DNA of 64,000 nt from positions 62,001-126,000 of the forward strand of contig JAKFFI010000036.1 in assembly GCA_036677085.1 (NCBI GenBank), read 5' to 3'. The position numbers and the translations under genes are program-made. Source of the stretch: JAGPUQ01 sp036677085. Lineage in GTDB: Bacteria > Pseudomonadota > Gammaproteobacteria > Pseudomonadales > Porticoccaceae. The first letter of the stretch is position 1; every line of letters begins with the position of its first letter. Below the pieces are notes generated by a model. It was given only the letters and a program-made list of their open reading frames with translations. It was not told the origin of the DNA and did not search any database. This document shows positions 36,412 through 45,804 of this stretch, piece after piece.

Positions 36412-37314
36412 ATGAAAATCGAACGGGTGGCCTTTATTGGTCTCGGTGTCATGGGCTTCCCCATGGCGGGCCATCTGCGCACCGCGGGGCTCGAGGTGAC
36501 GGTCTACAACCGCACGTCCGGACGTGCACAGCAATGGGCCGAACGCTATCAGGGACTCGTAGCGACCACGCCTGCCGAGGCCGCCGCCAACGCCCAGGTG
36601 GTGTTTGCGTGCGTCGGCCGTGACGATGATGTACGGGAAATTGCCCTCGGTGAGCGCGGCGCGCTCGCCGCCATGAACGCAGGCGCGATCTTTGTCGATC
36701 ACACCACGGCGTCCGCCGAACTTGCGCGCGAACTCGATAGCCGTTGTCGGGATTTGGATCTCGGTTTTCTCGATGCGCCGGTGAGCGGTGGCCAGCTCGG
36801 CGCTGAAAAGGGTGTGCTGACCGTGATGTGCGGTGGTGCTGCCGACACCTTTGCCAGCGTGGCACCGACGCTGGCCCATTACGCCCGCGCCGCGCAACTG
36901 TTGGGGCCGGCGGGCAGCGGCCAACTGTGCAAGATGGTCAATCAGATCTGCATCGCGGGCCTGGTTCAGGGGCTCGCCGAGGGTATCCACTTTGCGCAAC
37001 AGGCGGGGCTGGATCCGTTCAAGGTAATCGACACGATCGCGAAGGGTGCCGCGCAGTCCTGGCAGATGGACAACCGTCACGCCACCATGATCCGGGGCGA
37101 ATACGCGCACGGTTTCGCGGTCGACTGGATGCGCAAGGATCTCGACATCCTGCTCGCCGAGGCGCGCCGCAATGGCGCGCGCTTGCCCGTCGCGGCGCTG
37201 GTGGATCAGTTCTACGCCGACATCCAGGCCGCCGGTGGCGGGCGTTGGGATACGTCGAGCCTGCTGTCGCGATTGCAGACCGCGACCGCTGCGGGCAAGG
37301 AGAGCAACGGATGA
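36412..37314 (+). CDS. NAD(P)-dependent beta-hydroxyacid dehydrogenase (3-hydroxyisobutyrate dehydrogenase-like)
   Basis: The 300-residue protein has the Rossmann motif GLGVMG at 10-15, the substrate motif DAPVSGG at 121-127 and catalytic Lys174 in GQLCKMVNQ. These enzymes oxidise 3-hydroxyisobutyrate, tartronate semialdehyde, succinic semialdehyde or similar compounds. YNRT near residue 32 suggests NADP preference (Arg after the second beta strand). The stop overlaps the M18 aminopeptidase ATG, so they share an mRNA; no metabolic link is obvious. Confidence 0.9.
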   Translation: MKIERVAFIGLGVMGFPMAGHLRTAGLEVTVYNRTSGRAQQWAERYQGLVATTPAEAAANAQVVFACVGRDDDVREIALGERGALAAMNAGAIFVDHTTASAELARELDSRCRDLDLGFLDAPVSGGQLGAEKGVLTVMCGGAADTFASVAPTLAHYARAAQLLGPAGSGQLCKMVNQICIAGLVQGLAEGIHFAQQAGLDPFKVIDTIAKGAAQSWQMDNRHATMIRGEYAHGFAVDWMRKDLDILLAEARRNGARLPVAALVDQFYADIQAAGGGRWDTSSLLSRLQTATAAGKESNG

Positions 37315-38618
37315 TGCACGCAAGCGAATTCAACCCGGGTCTGCTGGACTTTCTGGCGCGGTCGCCGACGCCGTTTCACGCCACCGCGAATCTCGCCGCA
37401 CTGCTGGCTGCTGCGGGATTCGAGGCGTTGGCGGAAGCCGCCGACTGGGATCTGAAGCCCGGCGGCCGCTACTACAGCATCCGCAATGATGCGTCGCTGA
37501 TCGCCTTTGTGATGGGGGCGGAAGCGCTCAGCCGCCATGGCATCCGCATGCTGGGCGCCCACACCGACAGTCCCTGCCTGATGGTGCGGCCCAATCCCGA
37601 AAGAAACCGGCGCGGATATTTTCAGTTGGGCGTCGAGGTCTATGGCGGCGCGCTGCTCAATCCCTGGTTCGACCGCGACCTTTCCCTGGCCGGGCGGGTC
37701 GTGGTGCGCGACAGTGCGAGTGGCCGCCTGCGGTCTCACCTGGTGGATTTTCGCCGCCCGCTGGCGGTGATTCCGAGTCTCGCCATTCATCTCGACCGCG
37801 ACGTCAATCGCAACCGCAGCATCAACCCCGAGACCGATATCCAGCCATTGCTCGGACAACTGATCGGCGAGTCCACCGGCGATCTGCGGTTATTGCTCGC
37901 CGAAGAACTGGCCGCCAAAGGTGCCGGCGCAGGCGAAGTGCTGGATTTCGAGCTCTGTCTGTACGATACCCAGCCGCCGGCGCGGATCGGTCTTGGCGGC
38001 GAGTTCATCGCCGCCGCGCGGCTCGATAATTTGCTGAGTTGCCATGTCGGCGTGCAGGCGCTGCTCGCGTCGCGCGGCGACGAAACCCGCCTGGTCGTGT
38101 GCAGCGATCACGAGGAAGTCGGCAGTGCCTCCGCGAGCGGTGCACAGGGTCCCTTTCTGGAATCGGTACTGATGCGCCTGGTGCCGGATGCGGCCGAGCG
38201 CACCCGTACCCTGATGGCGTCGCTGCTGATTTCCGCCGACAACGCCCACGGCGTGCATCCCAACTTTCCCGCGCGTCACGAAGACAATCACGGACCGCTG
38301 CTCAATCGCGGCCCGGTGCTGAAAATCAACACCAATCAGCGCTACGCCACCAACAGTGTGACGGCGGCGCGACTGCGCCAGTGGGCGCGGGAAACCGATG
38401 TGCCGCTGCAAACCTTCGTGGCCCGCAACGACATGGGTTGCGGCAGCACCATCGGGCCGCTCACCGCGACCCGCATCGGCGTACCGACGCTGGATCTGGG
38501 GGTGCCGACCCTGGCCATGCATTCGATCCGGGAATTGGCGGGCAGCGCGGACGCCAGGAGTTTATTTACGCTGGTCACGCGCTGTTTCGATCATCCGGGT
38601 TCGCTCGCCGTCGATTGA
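37311..38618 (+). CDS. apeB: M18-family aminopeptidase (ApeB/DAP type)
   Basis: The 435-residue zinc metallopeptidase has the first metal His84 in LGAHTDSPC, the AARLDNL segment with the bridging Asp, the catalytic Glu pair in SDHEEVGS and the C-terminal PTLAMHSIREL with the last His. It removes N-terminal acidic or neutral residues in the cytoplasm. Two ATGs (37311, 37314) are adjacent; the first overlaps the previous stop by four bases. Confidence 0.95.
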   Translation: MMHASEFNPGLLDFLARSPTPFHATANLAALLAAAGFEALAEAADWDLKPGGRYYSIRNDASLIAFVMGAEALSRHGIRMLGAHTDSPCLMVRPNPERNRRGYFQLGVEVYGGALLNPWFDRDLSLAGRVVVRDSASGRLRSHLVDFRRPLAVIPSLAIHLDRDVNRNRSINPETDIQPLLGQLIGESTGDLRLLLAEELAAKGAGAGEVLDFELCLYDTQPPARIGLGGEFIAAARLDNLLSCHVGVQALLASRGDETRLVVCSDHEEVGSASASGAQGPFLESVLMRLVPDAAERTRTLMASLLISADNAHGVHPNFPARHEDNHGPLLNRGPVLKINTNQRYATNSVTAARLRQWARETDVPLQTFVARNDMGCGSTIGPLTATRIGVPTLDLGVPTLAMHSIRELAGSADARSLFTLVTRCFDHPGSLAVD

Positions 38619-38694
38619 CGCGCGTGCTTTTCACGACGCGTTTGCGTCGCGCGGTCAGCAGGCCGTCAGCGCCGGCGGCGCATGGCTTCGCGCA

Positions 38695-39975
38695 TCACAG
38701 TGTGCCGAGCGCGCGGCGCAACAGCAGGCCCGCAAGTATCCGGTCGTAAGTCGCATTGAGTCGGTTGATGGATGCCTGCAGACGCAGGGTTTCGGCGTCC
38801 AGCACCTGGGAGTGGCTGACCATTCCCTCGCGGTAGAGATTGCCGGTGGCGGTGAGGTTTTCCTCGCCCTGGGCCACCGCACTGGTGGCTGCGGCCAGAC
38901 GCTCGCCGGTCGCGTTGTAGTCGAGCCAGGCCTGGCGCACTTGCAGTTCGATGAGGGTCTGGAGATCGTCCAGTTGCGCTTGTGCCGCAGCAGCCTGGTG
39001 GTTGAGATCGGCGCTCTCGTGGCGGCTCGCGCCGCCGTCGAAGACCTGCCACACCATGCCGACGTTGGCCGCCCACACGGATTCGTTGACCTGATTGGAA
39101 TTTTCCTGATAGCCATAGCCCCCGCCCAGCGCTACCTGGGGCCGCACCGCGGCCCGGACGCTGTCGGCGCGGCGGGTGAGGGCGGTGATGCGCTGACGCA
39201 GCGCGGCGAGTTCGGAACGTTGCGCAAGCGCAGACGCGGTAAGCAGCGCAAGGTCGCGGCCATCGACACCGACCACGGGCTCGGCGAGCGCGACCGGCAG
39301 ATCCAGCGGCCTGGCGAGCAGGCGGTTGTAGGCGGCGCTCGCCAGGTCGTGGCGATTGCGCGCCGTGGTGAGTTGCTGGCGCGCGTCCGCGATCGACACC
39401 GCCGCCGCCAGCACATCGGTGTTCGCCACCAGACCCTGGTGTTTGAGATTGCCAACATCGCGCTCATGCTTGGTGAGACTCGCCAGATGGCTCTCCGCGA
39501 GATCAATGCCGTGTTCGGCGCGCAGTACCTCCACCAGGGCCGCCGCCACGGCCATCTTCAGTTCCTGGGTTTGACTTTCGGCGTCGCGCTGCGCGGCGTT
39601 TTCGCCGGCCCGCGCGGCGGCGATGGTGGCGGGAATGCGGCCGCTGCTATAGAGCGGCAGCGTCGAATAGGCGCTGTAATAAAGCGCGCTCCGCTCCCAG
39701 TAACCGAAACGAAAATCCTGGCCGGCAAGCTTGCCCTGAATCGTCGGCGGATTATCGAGGCGCATGTAGTTGGCGCTCAAGGTGACTTGCGGCAGGCGCG
39801 TCGCCTCGGCCTGCGCCACGCCCTGAGCGGCCGCGCGCTGCTGTTCCACGACGGCCTGCAGCTGATGGTTGTCGGCGAGCGCGATGCGCCAGGCGTCGTC
39901 CAGTGTCTCCAGCGCAAGGCTGGCCCCGGGCCGGCACAGGAGCGCCAGACCGATCACGAGCGCGAGCGGTTTCAG
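38695..39975 (-). CDS. TolC-family outer-membrane efflux protein, probably CTG-initiated
   Basis: The 426-residue protein has two OEP repeats (helical hairpins with LEVLRAEHGIDLAESHLASL; LQVRQAWLDYNATGERL) and forms the outer-membrane channel of the RND pump encoded upstream. A good signal peptide (MKPLALVIGLALL..GASLA) is obtained only if translation starts at CTG 39975. Its CTGA overlaps the stop of the RND gene by four bases, with GGGGAG upstream. A GTG at 39957 would give a signal peptide without a basic N-region. The family is sure; the start is inferred. Confidence 0.9.
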   Translation of the reverse strand: MKPLALVIGLALLCRPGASLALETLDDAWRIALADNHQLQAVVEQQRAAAQGVAQAEATRLPQVTLSANYMRLDNPPTIQGKLAGQDFRFGYWERSALYYSAYSTLPLYSSGRIPATIAAARAGENAAQRDAESQTQELKMAVAAALVEVLRAEHGIDLAESHLASLTKHERDVGNLKHQGLVANTDVLAAAVSIADARQQLTTARNRHDLASAAYNRLLARPLDLPVALAEPVVGVDGRDLALLTASALAQRSELAALRQRITALTRRADSVRAAVRPQVALGGGYGYQENSNQVNESVWAANVGMVWQVFDGGASRHESADLNHQAAAAQAQLDDLQTLIELQVRQAWLDYNATGERLAAATSAVAQGEENLTATGNLYREGMVSHSQVLDAETLRLQASINRLNATYDRILAGLLLRRALGTL

Positions 39976-42900
39976 GAGATGGTCTCCCCGCGACCGCGAT
40001 ACTCGCGTTCCAGCATCTGATGGAACAGCACCGGGACCACAACGATGGTGAGAAAAGTCGACACCAGTGTACCGAAGATCAGCGAAATCGCGAGACCACC
40101 AAAAATCGGATCCCGGATCATCACCGCGCTGCCGAGCACGGTGGCGAGCGCGGTGAGCAGAATCGGGCGCACCCGCAGCAGGGTCGCTTCCAGTACCGCT
40201 TCGCGCAATGCGATTCCTTGTTTCAGGTGGTCGCGCACGAAATCGATGATGAGCAGCGAGTTGCGCACCACGATTCCGGCCAGCGCGATCACCCCGATCA
40301 TGGAGGTCGAGGTGAAGGTCTGACCCAGTAGCCAGTGGCCGGGGAATACACCGATCAGGCCCAGCGGGATGGCTGCCATCGCCACCAGCGGAATGCGGAA
40401 CGACTGGTAGTAGGCGACCAGCAGAATGTAAATGAACAGGAGCGCCAGACCGAGCGCATTGATCAGGTCGCGGAAGGCATCCAGCGTAAGGCGCATTTCC
40501 CCGTCCCACAGCAGGTGATAGCCGGTGATGGTGTTGGCGTCGGTCCGGTTGAGCCCCAGATTGCCGGTGACCAGCTGCTGGCCATCGGGCGTTGCCAGAC
40601 CGTCGAGCACGCGGTCGAGGTGCAGCACGGCGAAGATGGGGGTGCCGCGAGCAAGTTCTCCCGTCACATAGACAACGCGCTCATAGTCCTTGTGGAGGAT
40701 CGGCTGTGCGGCGAAACCCTGGGTTACCGAGGTGAGGCTCGAGAGTGGAATCTTCTGTCCCGCGGCGTTGGTTATGAGCGCGGTGGTCAGATCTTCGGGA
40801 TTGAGCTCGCGCGCCTGCGGCAGGGCGAGGCGAATCGAAATCGGATGTCTTTCATCCGGAGCATAAAGCCGGCCGATCGTCGTGCCGCGCAGCAACAGGT
40901 GCAACTCCTCCGCCACCGCGGTCGGACTGATGCCGGCGAGCGCGGCCTTTTCGCGGTCCACGCTGAGAATCCGGGCCGGCATCGACGCATGTGAGGAGGT
41001 GTCGACCTCGACCATGTCATGTGTCTCGCGGAAAGCCGTTGCGACCTGGGTGGCGATCGCGTCCATGACACCGAGATCGCGGCCGTAGATTTCCGCCAGC
41101 ACGCTGGCCCGCATCGGCGGGCCGGGCGGATCTTCCACCAGGCGGATCAGCGCGCCTGGGTAGCGCTCCTGAATGGCGGTGACATCGTCGCGCAGGCGCA
41201 GCACCAGGCCGATGGAACTGATGTCGCGCTGCGTCTTGGGTATCAGATTGACCCGTATCTCGGCGATATGCGCGCCGACCTTGTTGCTCGCACCACGCAG
41301 CAGGCCGTTGAAATCGACCACTCCGGACTGGCCGACCCAGGTCTGGTAGTTGAGGATTTCCGGCTGCCGGCGCAGCAGATCGCCGACTTCACGCGCGATC
41401 TGGTCGGTGGTTTCGAGCGGGGAGTCCTCGGGCATGTCGATGGTGATGTTGAAAGTGTTTTTGTTGTCCTTGAGCAGCATCGCCAGATCGACGCCCAGCA
41501 GCGACACCGGCCCGCCGACGCCGCTTGGCCTCAGGAACTGCCAGGTGGGTTGCAGGCAGGCGAGGACGATGGCGCCGATCACGGCCAGGTAGAGGCAGCG
41601 CCGCGCGTTTGGACGAATCAGCAGGGGCGTGAGCCAGCGCCGGTACAGGCGCGTGAGCCGCGACTGCTTCTCGATCGGGGCCAGCAGGGGAGACTCGCGG
41701 GCGAGCCAGCGATGGGCCGCCCAGGGCGTGACGACATAGGCCACCAGCAGGGACGCGAACATGGCGATCGGCACATTGAAGGCCACCGGGTAGAAGTACT
41801 GCCCGACCATGCCGCCGAGGGCAACCAGCATCGAGGAAAAGCCGAGGATGACGGCGAACGTGGCCAGGCTGGTGGCATTGCCGATTTCGTTGGTGGCCTG
41901 GATCGCGAGCTCGCGCCGGTTTCCGTTGCCGCCGTGATGGAAATGGCGGTGGATGTTTTCCACCACCACCATGGCATCGTCCACCAGCATGCCGAGCGAC
42001 AGAATCAGGGCGAACAGGGTGACGCGGTTGATGGTGGGGCCGAACAGGTAGTCCGCGCCCAGGGTGAGCGCCACCGTGATCGGGACCGCCATTGCCACCA
42101 CCAGCGCGGAACGCCAGCCGAGAAAAAAGATGGTGACGATGAGGACGCACACCAGCGCGATGCCAAACTCCTCCAGCAAACGGTTCACGGCCTCGTTGGC
42201 CTTGGCGCCATCGTTGCGGGTGACGATGAGATCGATCCCGGCAGGGACGAAGGTGGGATGCATGGCGTCGATGCGGGCGAGCACTTCATTCGCCATGGCG
42301 ACAGCGTTGGTGTTGGCCCGCTTCGCCACCGCGAGCGTCACCGCCGCCAGTTCCGGGTCGGCATCGCGGCCGAACGCCGGGTCGGCGGGGCCGTAGGCAA
42401 ACCGGCTCAGACTGGTGCGCTCGGGCGGGGGGCCGTCGCGGACCGAGGCCACGTCGGACAGATACACCAGGCGCTGGTTCTGACTGCCCACGACCACCTG
42501 CTCGAGTTCCCCAACATCGAACAGCCGATCGTTCAGCGTGGTTTCAACCTGGCGCTGGCCGGTGACCCGAGTGCCGAGCGGAACCCGGATGTTGGCGAGC
42601 GCGATGGCCTGCTGCAATTGCGCCAGCGGGATCCCGTAGGCGTCGAGCCGCGCCAGATCCGGTTCGACGCGCACTTCGCGGTCGCGGCCGCCGCGCACAT
42701 AGGCGTCGGCTACCGGGCGCAGGCTGCGCAACTGATCGGTCATGCGTTCGGCGATGCGTCGGAGGGCGTAATCGTCGTACTGCGACGAGGCGAGTGTGAC
42801 CGTGACTATGGGCACGTCGTCGACATCGACGCTTTTCACCAAGGGTGCACTGGTGTCGGCAGGCAGCAGTTCGCGCGATTGCAAAATGTGGTCGTAGAGT

Positions 42901-43244
42901 TTGACCAGGGATTTTTCCTTGTCCTGGCCGACTTCGAACTGCACGTTCAGAATCGCCAGCGAATCCAGCGCGGCCGCGTAGGTGTGATCGACGCCCGCGA
43001 TCTGTTTGATGATACTTTCCAGCGGGCGGATGACGAGGGTTTCCATTTCCAGCGGCGTGGCGCCCGGCAGTTGCACGATGATGTCCGCGGCCGGTACCAC
43101 GATCTGGGGGTTTTCCTCACGCGGCGTATTGAGGATCGCCACCACCCCCAGCAGCAGACAGGCGAGGATGATTACCGGGGTGATGCGCGAGGTGACGAAG
43201 GTCCGCGTCAGCCAGCCCGCGGCGTTGAATCCGGAATCATTCAC
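39972..43244 (-). CDS. RND-family efflux transporter permease (AcrB superfamily)
   Basis: The 1090-residue inner-membrane pump begins with GTG at 43244, overlapping the adaptor gene's stop by eight bases. A first helix (ITPVIILACLLLGVVAIL) is followed by the periplasmic porter domain (EENPQIVVPAADIIVQLPGA). TM4 carries the paired Asp of the proton relay (LSLGMLVDDAMVVVENI), and TM2 to TM6 and the second repeat follow. Hydrophobic-drug and heavy-metal RND pumps cannot be told apart safely here. It works with the lipoprotein adaptor and TolC-like gene in the same operon under the TetR regulator. Confidence 0.95.
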   Translation of the reverse strand: MNDSGFNAAGWLTRTFVTSRITPVIILACLLLGVVAILNTPREENPQIVVPAADIIVQLPGATPLEMETLVIRPLESIIKQIAGVDHTYAAALDSLAILNVQFEVGQDKEKSLVKLYDHILQSRELLPADTSAPLVKSVDVDDVPIVTVTLASSQYDDYALRRIAERMTDQLRSLRPVADAYVRGGRDREVRVEPDLARLDAYGIPLAQLQQAIALANIRVPLGTRVTGQRQVETTLNDRLFDVGELEQVVVGSQNQRLVYLSDVASVRDGPPPERTSLSRFAYGPADPAFGRDADPELAAVTLAVAKRANTNAVAMANEVLARIDAMHPTFVPAGIDLIVTRNDGAKANEAVNRLLEEFGIALVCVLIVTIFFLGWRSALVVAMAVPITVALTLGADYLFGPTINRVTLFALILSLGMLVDDAMVVVENIHRHFHHGGNGNRRELAIQATNEIGNATSLATFAVILGFSSMLVALGGMVGQYFYPVAFNVPIAMFASLLVAYVVTPWAAHRWLARESPLLAPIEKQSRLTRLYRRWLTPLLIRPNARRCLYLAVIGAIVLACLQPTWQFLRPSGVGGPVSLLGVDLAMLLKDNKNTFNITIDMPEDSPLETTDQIAREVGDLLRRQPEILNYQTWVGQSGVVDFNGLLRGASNKVGAHIAEIRVNLIPKTQRDISSIGLVLRLRDDVTAIQERYPGALIRLVEDPPGPPMRASVLAEIYGRDLGVMDAIATQVATAFRETHDMVEVDTSSHASMPARILSVDREKAALAGISPTAVAEELHLLLRGTTIGRLYAPDERHPISIRLALPQARELNPEDLTTALITNAAGQKIPLSSLTSVTQGFAAQPILHKDYERVVYVTGELARGTPIFAVLHLDRVLDGLATPDGQQLVTGNLGLNRTDANTITGYHLLWDGEMRLTLDAFRDLINALGLALLFIYILLVAYYQSFRIPLVAMAAIPLGLIGVFPGHWLLGQTFTSTSMIGVIALAGIVVRNSLLIIDFVRDHLKQGIALREAVLEATLLRVRPILLTALATVLGSAVMIRDPIFGGLAISLIFGTLVSTFLTIVVVPVLFHQMLEREYRGRGETIS

Positions 43245-44328
43245 CGGGTGCCACTTCCGGATCGATGCGCGTTCCTTCCGCCAGCCGCGGCGCGGCGCGC
43301 GCGATGATGCGTTCGCCGGCTGCGATCCCGGCGGTGACTTCCACCCGGTCCGGCCATTCGCGGCGGGTGCGCAGCCAGCGGAACCGGGCGTGCTGCTCGG
43401 CGTCGACCACGAACACGCCGGTGAGTCCGCCGCGCTCCACCAGCGCCGCACGCGGCACCGCGAGCAGGGTTTCGTCGCCGAGACGGAAGTGCGCGCGGCC
43501 AAACAGTCCGGGCGCGAGGCCGGGCGTCTCGGGCAGCGCGATTTTCACCGCAAAGCGCCGCGATACCGGATCACCGGAGGGCACGATCCGCGCGAGCCTG
43601 CCCGGCAAGGGCGCGGCGATGCCGTCGATGGTCACGTTTACCGGCGCTCCCGGTGCGAGTGCCCCCACCCATTCTTCCGCGACCCAGGTTTCGAGCAGCA
43701 AACCCGTGGGCGACTCCAGGGTCAGCAGCGGCAGTCCGGGCGCGACCAGGTCGCCGCTGCGGCGCTGGCGCGCAATCACCACGGCATCCACCGGGCTGGT
43801 GATGCGCGTGTACTGCTGCTGCGCGCTGGCCTGCTCCAGCGCGGCGTGCGCCGTGCGCAGCTGGCCGCTCGCGGCATCCCGTTGCAGACGGGCTTTGCGT
43901 ACCTGGGCTTCGGCGATGCTGTTCTGAGCCAGCAGCGCCTCGTAGCGCGCGAGATCCGCCGCCGCATCCGCCAGCGCGGCCTGCGCGGTGTCGAGCGTGG
44001 CGCGGGCCTGAGTGATAGCGGCGGCGATCTGGCTGTCGTCGATCTGCACCAACAGGTCGCCCGCCGCGACCTGATCGCCCTCGGTGACCGTGATACTGCG
44101 GATGTAGCCGCTGATCTTGGACGCGATCTCGATGCGCCGGTCCGAGACCACATTTCCGGCCACCGCGTACTCGCGTGGCTGGGTTGTCGTGGCGATGGTG
44201 ATCACCGGCAACCGCACCGCAGTTTCCGGCGCAGGCGCCGGGGTGTCGCCGGAGCACCCCGCCAGCGTCATGGCCAGCGCGATCAGCCCCGGCCATCCGG
44301 TCAGCGTCCGCAGGATCGAACCGCGCAT
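43237..44328 (-). CDS. RND efflux membrane-fusion lipoprotein
   Basis: The 363-residue periplasmic adaptor has lipobox LAGC with Cys25. A lipoyl/barrel-sandwich domain (SKISGYIRSITVTEGDQVAAGDLLVQID), an alpha-helical hairpin (about 85-155), TRITSPVDAVV and beta-barrel domains follow. It bridges the RND permease and the TolC-like channel. Its ATG overlaps the tetR stop by one base (TGATG). Confidence 0.95.
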   Translation of the reverse strand: MRGSILRTLTGWPGLIALAMTLAGCSGDTPAPAPETAVRLPVITIATTTQPREYAVAGNVVSDRRIEIASKISGYIRSITVTEGDQVAAGDLLVQIDDSQIAAAITQARATLDTAQAALADAAADLARYEALLAQNSIAEAQVRKARLQRDAASGQLRTAHAALEQASAQQQYTRITSPVDAVVIARQRRSGDLVAPGLPLLTLESPTGLLLETWVAEEWVGALAPGAPVNVTIDGIAAPLPGRLARIVPSGDPVSRRFAVKIALPETPGLAPGLFGRAHFRLGDETLLAVPRAALVERGGLTGVFVVDAEQHARFRWLRTRREWPDRVEVTAGIAAGERIIARAAPRLAEGTRIDPEVAPGE

Positions 44329-44936
44329 CAGGCCGGCGCTCCCAGACCGTGGCGCAGCAGGTTGGCGACGTGGCGTGCCACCGTGGCCGGCTTGTCGTGG
44401 CTCACCCGGTTGCCCGGCAGAAGCTTGCGCGCGTCCTGGGTCTGATAGTGGAACGCCACCAGGCCGATGATCGAGATCGACAGCAGATGGGGGTCGTAGC
44501 GGGATTTGAAGGCATCCGCGAGCTGCTGGATCGCGGCAAACAGTTCGCTGAAGGTCTCCTGCACCAGTTGGCGCGTGCGGACGGGATCGGCGTCCAGCAA
44601 CACCCACTGCAACAACTTGCGGAAATTGCCTTCCCGCGCCAGGGTCTGCGCAAACCACAGCAAGAACGCCTCCAGGTTCACAAACGGATCGCCGGCCACG
44701 GCGACGATCTTCCGGGCTGCCGCGGTCTTGGCCCGGAACGCGTATTTCACGGTGTCGAGATACAACTGTTCCTTGTCCGCGAAATGATGGTACAGGGCCG
44801 CCGGCGTCACCCCGACGTGCCCGGCGACCTGGCGCATGGATACGCCCGCGAACCCCGCCGTCGCGAACAGGTGGATGGTCTGCTCCAGAATCTGGGTGCG
44901 GGCCTTGCTCTCATCCGCTACGGGGCCGGATGCCAT
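44328..44936 (-). CDS. TetR-family regulator of the RND efflux operon
   Basis: The 202-residue protein has an N-terminal HTH (about 14-60: ILEQTIHLFATAGFAGVSMRQVAGHVGVTPAALYHHF) and a helical ligand domain. It is the first gene of the operon tetR, adaptor, RND, tolC-like, and probably represses it from a palindrome at 44950-44967. Confidence 0.95.
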   Translation of the reverse strand: MASGPVADESKARTQILEQTIHLFATAGFAGVSMRQVAGHVGVTPAALYHHFADKEQLYLDTVKYAFRAKTAAARKIVAVAGDPFVNLEAFLLWFAQTLAREGNFRKLLQWVLLDADPVRTRQLVQETFSELFAAIQQLADAFKSRYDPHLLSISIIGLVAFHYQTQDARKLLPGNRVSHDKPATVARHVANLLRHGLGAPA

Positions 44937-45255
44937 GACAGTTCCTGGCTAAACGAACGTTCGGTTAATGATAGACGTGGCGTGGCGGTATCGCAACTCT
45001 CCGCCGGCACACTTCCCGCCGGCTCTGCCAATATTGCCTGCGTCCATAAGCACGCCTTCGCCGCCGGTCGATCCTGAGCCGCTACCCAATCCGGGCTTTG
45101 CCACGCATCACCTGCGCGGTGCGTTCAGGGTCCCCGCAAACCCCGTTCAACTCCGCGGCAGAAAAATATTCTGTCTTGCGGGACCGAGTCCGGCGCATGT
45201 GCTTCGAGAACATTCCCTGCTGCAACCATTGGTCGCCATTGCGCCATCACTGCAT
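44937..45255. other. 319-bp gene-free region upstream of tetR
   Basis: No credible coding frame. It holds the palindromic operator (44950-44967) and presumably the tetR operon promoter. The rest, up to the stop of the DUF3617 gene, shows nothing I recognise. Confidence 0.6.
44950..44967. promoter_or_regulatory. Palindromic TetR-type operator
   Basis: taaacgaacgttcggtta has a perfect 10-bp core palindrome (cgaacgttcg, 44954-44963) and matching outer taa/tta arms. It lies 14 bases upstream of the tetR start codon and resembles the AcrR-subfamily type of operator. Confidence 0.75.
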
Positions 45256-45774
45256 TCACCGGTCGCCAATGCCGGTGCAGCTGGGGCCCAGCCATCGACC
45301 GTCGACATCCACATGAATTTTCCCGCTCGCGCCGGGCTGTGTCATATCCATGGTGGCGACGACGTTTTCAGGTGTCCTGGCCTCGATGATCACATTGGAC
45401 GTCGATGCATGCGGCGGGTTACAGGTTTCAGTCACCACGATTTTCGTGGCTGATCTGGACAGGACTTCCTTTTTGCAATCAACATGGTCCGACTTGATAA
45501 TGTTGTCCTGGTCCAAATCTTCTTTCGTGACACAACTCCTGGACACATGGATGCTGGGTTTCCCGGCACGCGCTGCCAGCATGGCTTCAACCCTGGCGCG
45601 TTGCTCGGGGGACATTTTCGCGAGGGTTTCCGGAGATGCAGGCATCCCGGTGATCAAGGTTGTTGTGGTCATTTCCCATCCGCCGGTCTTGACGTCGAGG
45701 GCATCGGCAAAGACTGGGCAGGCCACGACCAAGACAAGGCAAGCAGCGCATTGGCAAAATATCTTGGCGAACAT
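45256..45774 (-). CDS. DUF3617 domain-containing periplasmic protein
   Basis: This 172-residue protein has a signal peptide (MFAKIFCQCAACLVLVVACPVFA) and a small beta-rich domain with GGWEMTTTTLITGMP, SRSCVTKEDL, ETCNPPHAST and DVDGRWLGPSCTG. Its Cys pattern (C..C..C..C) fits DUF3617. GGAG lies six bases before the ATG at 45774; a GTG at 45801 is less likely. Function is unknown. It follows the ABC-2 exporter genes on the same strand. Confidence 0.88.
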   Translation of the reverse strand: MFAKIFCQCAACLVLVVACPVFADALDVKTGGWEMTTTTLITGMPASPETLAKMSPEQRARVEAMLAARAGKPSIHVSRSCVTKEDLDQDNIIKSDHVDCKKEVLSRSATKIVVTETCNPPHASTSNVIIEARTPENVVATMDMTQPGASGKIHVDVDGRWLGPSCTGIGDR

Positions 45775-45804
45775 ATTGGCTCCGGAAAACCTGATACTCA
45801 CCCG

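Noticed and set aside
41019..43307. 762-codon plus-strand frame opposite the RND gene
   Set aside because: Antisense shadow of a highly conserved pump gene; no signal, motif or ribosome site.
44968..45453. 161-codon plus-strand frame upstream of tetR
   Set aside because: It is Pro/His-rich, lacks a ribosome site and overlaps the DUF3617 gene on the other strand.
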